DNA of 11,818 nucleotides from Spirogloea muscicola. Lineage: Eukaryota > Streptophyta > Zygnematophyceae > Spirogloeales > Spirogloeaceae. The stretch's first letter is position 1, and each line of letters opens with the position of its first letter. The translations under genes and the position numbers were made by a program. The stretch is from NCBI GenBank assembly GCA_009602725.1, contig WELB01000226.1, positions 182,850 to 194,667 on the forward strand. Reading direction: 5' to 3'. Below are positions 1 to 6,400 of this stretch, piece by piece. The notes under the pieces were generated by a model. The model worked only from the letters and a program-made list of their open reading frames with translations. It did no database searches and was not told the DNA's origin.

Positions 1-409
1 GTTTGTGCTCACCCGTGGGTACTAATGTCATCTTAGGTACCTTAGATTAGGTCTCCGTATTATGTAGCATTGTTTAGTCTGCACTCGACTCTGCCTGAAC
101 AATGTATTGGCTTGAATTGGCCTCCCTTTCAATTCATGCGCCCCGCGCGCCTTCTCTCTCTTGTACTCTGTTCATTCTTTTTTGGGCTGGCTGTTCCAGC
201 CCATATTCTCAATGGGCGAGCCCTTCTTCTCCACTGCCCAAGCTGCGCGGGGTCGTAGGGGGCGTCCTCTGCGGGGATCGGCGCGGCAGCGCTCTGCTGG
301 GCGGGCGCAGCTGGTCCGTGCACCGCAGAGGAGGAGGCGAAAGACCCCCCCGCTCCCGCCACCCCGCACTCACGAATCCCTTCCCCGCCGCTGCGGCGCT
401 CGCGCGGCC
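1..409 (+). promoter_or_regulatory. Upstream region and probable 5'UTR of SMC6
   Basis: This stretch precedes the preferred SMC6 start codon. The first 180 bases or so are of mixed composition; from about 215 onward it becomes very rich in G and C, as is common around algal gene starts. It holds two ATTGG pentamers ten bases apart (106-110 and 116-120, inverted CCAAT boxes) and a short inverted repeat, GGGCTGG at 184-190 and CCAGCCC at 196-202. No TATA box is convincing. The long overlapping open frames here, on both strands, are what GC-rich DNA produces by chance. The only one of interest is the frame continuous with SMC6, which has an upstream ATG at 212-214. The promoter role is inferred from position only. 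Confidence 0.5.
106..120 (-). promoter_or_regulatory. Pair of CCAAT boxes (inverted)
   Basis: ATTGG occurs at 106-110 and again at 116-120, so two CCAAT pentamers on the minus strand sit exactly ten bases apart, about one helical turn. They lie roughly 300 bases upstream of the preferred SMC6 start. NF-Y type factors bind CCAAT in either orientation in eukaryotic promoters. A pentamer pair can arise by chance, so this is a weak candidate. Confidence 0.25.
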
Positions 410-3400
410 ATGGTGGCCGCCGCAGGCGCCGGCGCGCCGCTGCGGCACGGCGCCGGGTCCCTGCTGCGCATGCGCCTGGAGCACTTCATGTGCCACACGC
501 ACCTGGAGATGGAGTTCGGGCCCCGCGTCAACTTCATCACCGGCCAGAACGGCAGTGCGCCCCCGCTCGCCGCCTCGCCTCGCGCTCGGCTCGCGCCGGC
601 GTCCGCCGCGCAGAGCTGTCATCCTCCGTCGGCCCAGCTGCGGCGGCGGCCGGCCTTGTGATCCTGCTCGCGCGGCACTCGCGGCCGCGCCCAGGCGGCA
701 AGAGCGCGATCCTGACCGCGTTGGCGGTGGCCCTTGGCCTCAAGGCGAGGGGCACGGAGCGTGCGACGTCCCTCAAGGAGTTCATCCAGCACGACGCCAG
801 GCACGCTCCAACCCCGCCCCCAGCTACCGCGCCGTTGCCCCCCACTCTTCAAGAGCAAGGCTCAGGAACTTACTTGGAAGCCAATACCATGCAGCCCGCC
901 TGAGCAGTCGCTCGGGGCGCGCCCGCCAAGGGGCCCATGCGCCCATCCTGCTGTCTTGCCAGCTCCCGGGAGGCTCGCAGTGTTTGGACAAAATTCCTGC
1001 CATTGCGTTAGTCCAGCGACTGTGTCAGGGGTGGCTTCGCCTTTTCCCTCGCACCGATCACCTACGCAGGGCCCTGCTGAGCACCTTTCGTGTGGCAGCT
1101 ACTGCAAGGTGGCCATCGACGTGTGCAACACTGGCGAGGACGCCTTCAGGCCAGAGGTGTATGGGAACATGATAACCCTCGAGCGCCGCATAACTGACAC
1201 TTCCAGCACCTTCAGACTGAAAGACCAAAGAGGTAAGATGCGAGCCAGGCTTTGGTGCGAGCTCTTCCGTGGGCCTGCCCGGCCTTTCGGGTTGATTGGG
1301 GAGCGAGGAGGGGGTTTGTCAGGGGGCTGCGAGTTCATGGGGAGCATGAGTTCCGGTTCACTCTTTCACAAATTTCCATGCACTTGGCTGAGCAGGTAAG
1401 CCGCAGGCAAATCAGAAGAAGGATCTGGAGGCCTTCCTCAGCCATTACAATGTGAGCATCACCTGTGGACTTAGCGCGCCTGCAGTCGCCCTGATGGCTT
1501 CAGCCGCAGCCGTTACCTCTGCAGTAAGCTGGCAAGAAAGTCTCACTGCTGATGGCAAGCGTGCTCCTACACGAATGCAGCTGGAAGTCGAGAACCCCTG
1601 CACCATCATGACCCAGGACAAGAGCCGCAACTTCCTCCACTCGGGCAGCGCCAAAGACAAATTTGAGGTCAGCTGTTCCACAGGGGCTGCTTCTCTATGT
1701 ACAGTGACATGGGTGCAAAGCAAGGGGAACAGTACAGCCCTGGGCATAAGGCATCATCAAGTGGGAGGACCAATGTTGGCGGTTTGACTCAGACAGCAGC
1801 ACAGGCGTGTGCTTACAGTAGTGCAGTGGTTGCAGCTCACAACCCACTCTAAGCTGTTTTGGCTGGGCACTCATTGTGCGAGTGTTAATCATAGGTTTTC
1901 CTGTCACGTGATACAGTTCTTCCTCAAGGCGACGCTCCTGCACCATGTGCGAGAAGGCCTTCAGAGTAATAAGGAATCACTGCAGATCCTCGAGCAAGAG
2001 CTCAAGCTTGACGAAGGTGACATCAAGCCTCTGACTGATAAGCTTCAGAGGTTGGAGGCTCTAGTTGCGGGCGCCGAGAAGATCAGGTGCCAACCAACAC
2101 CCTCACCGCCTCACTGCCTCACTGCCTCACTGCCTCACTGCCTCACTGCCTCACTGTCTTACCGCCTCACCTGCTCATTGCCTCACCGCCTCGCGTCCTC
2201 ACCGCCTCACCTCCTCACCCCCTCATTGCCTCACGGCCTCACCTCCCCACCTTACCGCCTGACAGACTCACCTCTTCACCTCCTCGCGCTTGCCACAGCA
2301 TCATGATTGCAGCCCAGTATTGACCAGCATGATGCATTGGGATGGAAGGCGGAATAGCATGTTGAGCTACTCAGTAGACGGCAAGGTCAAGTATGAGTAA
2401 GTTGGGTCCTACTGGGGTGTGTGGGGCGATAATCCAGAGAGATGGAGCTGCAGCGATTGGCCTATGAGAAGCTTTTAGCTTGGGCCATTCCACATGCGAT
2501 GGACATCCAGGCGAGTGACATCGAACGGGAGATCGAGATAACAAGGTCCAGGATGCCCAAAGTCTTGGACCTTATTGCACAGCACCAGGTTTGCATCACC
2601 ACAGTGATGACTTGTAAAGAAAGCTGTGCCAAAGGAGACATGCAACTTTGATAGATTAGATTAGATTCCACTTCAAGCACATGTCTGTAGAGCAGATATC
2701 TGCTGATTGTCACTGCGGAAGGGCTTCTCTTCACAGACAGCAGAGGATCAGGCAGTCCGTCTCAGGACCGCAGTACGGTGCTGATGCCTTGCAGGCCAAA
2801 GTGCAGCAGGCAGAGGCTGAGCAGCAGGCTTTGGCAGCCAAATGTGCCATGGCTCAGAAAGACTGCCAGCTTCTCCGAGGAACCCAGGAAGAGATTAACA
2901 CATTGCTACATGAGGTTTCTCCGAGGATCCACCATTTACCTTCTGTCTGTGTATCTTAAAAACAGTGCACCAGAGACTCAACTGCAATGCCAACCTTCAG
3001 ATCAAGCAAAGCCGCACTATCTGCTTAAGGAAGCGCGCAGCAGCCTTCCCGCGAGCCGTGCATTGTCGATTCATATGAAGAGGCTTCTGTTGCGAGTTTC
3101 TGAGCTAGCCTGCACCTCAGCTCCCAGATTGACATGGTGCAACTCACCAATTTGACTATTGTGAGACTATGATGCTTCAAATCCGATTTGAAGCATCATA
3201 CGTGTTCTCAAGGAGCAGCTGAGTCTCCTGTTTGGTGCTTTCTGTCAGGCCACCAAAGAGAAGGAAGTTGCAAGCATCAGCGTCAATAGTCAGCGCCGGA
3301 GTATTATCCAGCTTGAGCAGGAGGTGGAACGTCTTGAGCACACCATCAAGCACCTCCGTGAGCAAGCCGCACAAGCCACCCAGGTGAATGGCAGGGACTG

Positions 3401-6400
3401 GCTCAGCAGCGTGCTCAATACGCCTCATCTGAATCTTCCTCTGAGGTCCATCTTTCCATCTTGTGACTGCCGGAAGTATGGGTCAAGCACAATCAGGTGT
3501 GTACGCACAGGTATTGAGGAGCTATGGGCTGTGTGGACGGGTTTTCCCCCTGACGAGGCTACTCTTTCGACTTCGATGCAGACGGCACAGGCGCAGAGGG
3601 ATGCGCAGGCCCACCACAAGGTGCAAGCAGTCGCCGATGCTTGGCATACAATCAGCTCGTAAGATCTGTGCTTGTTATCTCACTTTTGGGCATCTTACTG
3701 GCTGGAGGTATGCTAGTATGGCTTGCTCACCTCTCCAGAAATGTTAGCCAGTTCTTGCTCCGCCGCCAACTCTGTTCGAGACGGTTCATTACCATGCCTG
3801 AATCAGTATTGCTGTACGATGTCTATGCAGCTTGGAAGCCACCTTCAGTGGCTTGAAAGTCGAGCTGCAGACCCTTGACGAAGCTGAGCAACAAGAAAGA
3901 GCAAAGGTGGCTGCAGCCGTCTGACAACACAGTTACCCTTGCATCCATGACTAAGACGCCTGCTCAAAGCAATGCCCGCTTCTCACCGACTTTGGAGTGA
4001 ATGAGCTGCCACGAGCCCCTCGCTTCTCATTGTCTGAACATCACAGTAGCTCCACTGCTGTGTCCGTGCATGCCATGTCACAGGTGGCTGACTTGAGAAG
4101 GAAGATTAGTGAGGTTCAGGCCTGGCAGCGTAGAATACAAGCTCAACAAAAGAACAAGGTGCCCTCTGAAATCCTGTACATATATGCTGGACTTTGGCTG
4201 CCTGAGGCCCTCTGCACTGTTGCCTGTCACAGCACTTGCATTTTGAGCAAGACAAGTCGTCCCCACTTGGTGGAGTCTGGCTGGCCAGGCAAGGACGTGA
4301 CACATGCTAGTTTGCTCTGGATCTGTCATACAGGTGACTGCGTTCGGGGGTCAGAAAGTTTTACAGCTACTTCGACAGATCGAGCTCATGCAACATCGCT
4401 TCACCGACCCTCCCATAGGCCCACTAGGGGTGCACCTGGTACATTGCAGGATGGCGGAGAAGTACATCGTTCTTGGTCCGCAGTATCATGTGTAAAACCA
4501 GCTGGACTGCTCATACCTGTGTGCCATGCTTGCGGGAGCAAGAAAGAATGACCTGATCGGGGCAAGCTTGACCTTGCAGACGTTGGTAGGCGAGACTGAC
4601 TACTCTTTGGCGGTCGAGGTAGCAATAGGTAAGCAACTTGACTCCTTCGTGGTCACGAACCTGGAAGACTCCCATACACTGCGGCACTTGGCAAACGAGA
4701 TCAACTTCCACAACCTCTCCATCCTCATCTACGACTTTGGGAGACCGAGGTGAGCTCACTGTCATATGCTTGCATCAGCGACGCCGTCTCATTTGCTTCT
4801 CAAGATCCTCATTTTGTGTTTGAATGCTTCTCCTGTATCACTGGCATATCCATGCAATTATGAACAATCAATAAATGCCTTCTCTCTTGGTGCTGTAGTC
4901 TTGGCTCTGTAGTCCCCAAGTTTCATGTGACAGATGCACATGACTTCACCAGAGAGGCAACTTAGCAGCAAATGTTTTTGACAAATTTGACACCACAACC
5001 GCTTTTAAACGTCAACAGGATTCAGCCACCAGAGCACATGATGCCACGCGGCAGTCTGCTGACTGTCATGAGAGTGCTACACACAGACAGCAGTGTCGTG
5101 CACAATGTGCTCATTGACCAGGTGATTGTCATACGCGTCAAGCATTTCTTCAACATAGAAGCCTATAACTGCCACCCACAATTATGCTCGGTGATAATTG
5201 ACGTAAGCTGACCGTGCTGTCCATTTGTATTCTCTGCAGGCGCACATTGAGCGCGTGGTGCTTGTTGACAATTTCCAAAACGGCAAGCATGTTGCTTTCG
5301 ATCGAGGCCAAGCGAATATTAAGGAGTGCATAACCCTGGAGGGACTCCGCATGTACGTATATTCTGTGTCCTAGTGTGGCCAGGCCAACTCTGTAGCACA
5401 TTAGAGGTGGTAGCCACATCTGTGGTAAGAGCGTGTCCATTGGTACATTGCCGCGACGCTAATGCCCACCACTCACCAAGGCAAGCCTTGCAGTCTTGCA
5501 TCTGTGAAGAAAGTCAAGGCCTGTCTGTTGTCGTGATGGTGCAAGCAAGCCACGCCTCCAATTCAGGTACGTTCGAGAGGGGCAAGAGGTCTCTCGGAAG
5601 GATCCGCACACTCAAGGATCGGGAAGGTTAAGCAGGAACATGGAAGATGAGCTGGAGTCTGCTGAGAGGGAGCTTGCTGACCTCAACCAGCAGCTAGCTG
5701 CCGACAACAAGAGTATGCAAGAGGCGCTTCAAGCTCGCCGTCTTCTGGAAGACAACCTTAAGACCTTGGAGGTAGCTTTGTGATATTCTTTTGCTGACAA
5801 GTTACAGTAGGTGTGAGATTGGACCTCTAGGTACGAGTCCTGCAAAGCTAAGACGTTGCTTTGTCTCATCAGACGGACTTAAGGAAGGCCAAGGTAACAT
5901 GGCGTACGGCTGACATTGAGTTGAGGGAGACGCAACAAGAAGATGCTCTCAACAAGCAGGAGGGGGTTGCTGACAACGTGGGAGAGCTTGAGGAAGATTT
6001 GCAGGTCTGTGTCCTCGTCAGGAGTTGTGTGAATCTTGAAACAAAGGAGCCCAGATTGTGGCTCAGAGGTTCCACAGCAGTACGATCAGTGGCGCTTCTT
6101 GCAGAGCATTGAGTTCACCTGCTGTGTTGCCCCATCTCATCCAAGTCTAAGATGAAAATGGCAGAAGCTGAAGCAACAAATACACGATCAGTCCAAGAAT
6201 CTGAAAGACTTGGAGCAGAGGCTTGCAACGGCCTCCAGCAAGTGGGAGGAGGCTCAAAGAAGACATTCTTCTCACCAGGGTAAGTTAGACCCTGTGCATG
6301 AAGTCGTGAGATGTGTGACTGTCCTGATACGGTCTCCAGTTTATTTATGGTTGGTCTGGTCCGAGTTGGGCATCAATTGATTGCATACTTTGCCTTTACC

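Larger units (their letters stand above)
410..2086 (+). other. SMC6: SMC6 N-terminal head (exons 1-6)
   Basis: Exons 1-6 encode residues 1-232, the N-terminal half of the ABC ATPase head and the start of coiled coil 1. Visible landmarks are RLEHFMCHTHLEMEFGP (the family's 'NFMCH' strand), the Walker A P-loop GQNGSGKS, SLKEFIQHDAS, VCNTGEDAFRPEVYG, and ENPCTIMTQDKSRNFLHSG followed by FFLKATLL. The last two correspond to the conserved Q-loop segment (TQD) and the 'KATxL' helix of SMC6. The order and spacing match the family, which is why the exon joins here are among the most secure in the gene. Confidence 0.92.
1917..4158 (+). other. SMC6: SMC6 coiled coil 1 (exons 6-12)
   Basis: From about residue 190 to 462 the product is a long, charged, glutamine- and glutamate-rich helix typical of the outgoing SMC arm. 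Exon 7 carries the family-like AWAIPHAMDIQASDIEREIE. Exon 8 carries ALQAKVQQAEAEQQALAAK and exon 9 EQEVERLEHTIKHLREQAA. Exons 10-12 finish the arm with QAQRDAQAHHK, GLKVELQTLDEAEQQERAK and VADLRRKISEVQAWQRRIQ. Repeat composition makes residue-level homology weak here, so exon ends rest on splice signals and phase more than on alignment. The start of exon 8 is the weakest: an acceptor before CAG at 2741 keeps the frame, while the better pyrimidine tract ends five bases earlier in the wrong phase. Confidence 0.8.

Noticed and set aside
184-202. GGGCTGG...CCAGCCC inverted repeat as a terminator or operator
   Set aside because: Seven-base arms in a GC-rich eukaryotic upstream region are weak evidence; noted only within the upstream entry.
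209-622. Minus-strand open frame of 137 codons opposite the SMC6 start
   Set aside because: Low-complexity Arg/Ala/Gly product antisense to conserved SMC6 exon 1; no motif and no plausible start context.
102-1172. Long plus-strand open frame of 356 codons over the SMC6 5' end
   Set aside because: It is a GC-rich shadow: it runs through the SMC6 introns and exons in the wrong frame, with an Arg/Ala/Pro-rich product and no domain.
2101-2289. CRISPR-like or telomere-like repeat array
   Set aside because: Units are contiguous 8-mers without spacers, and the unit is not a telomeric motif.
2087-2323. Open frames through the CCTCACTG array
   Set aside because: An 8-bp repeat without stop codons is open in every frame; the peptides are pure repeat and lie inside an intron.
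2974-3160. Extra SMC6 exon inside intron 8
   Set aside because: Short open segments exist near 2974 and 3129, but exons 8 and 9 already join in phase 0 and coil length is sufficient; adding either needs unsupported borders.
5326-5631. Plus-strand open frame of 101 codons
   Set aside because: It crosses the end of exon 17, intron 17 and the start of exon 18 in a frame different from SMC6 and resembles no protein.
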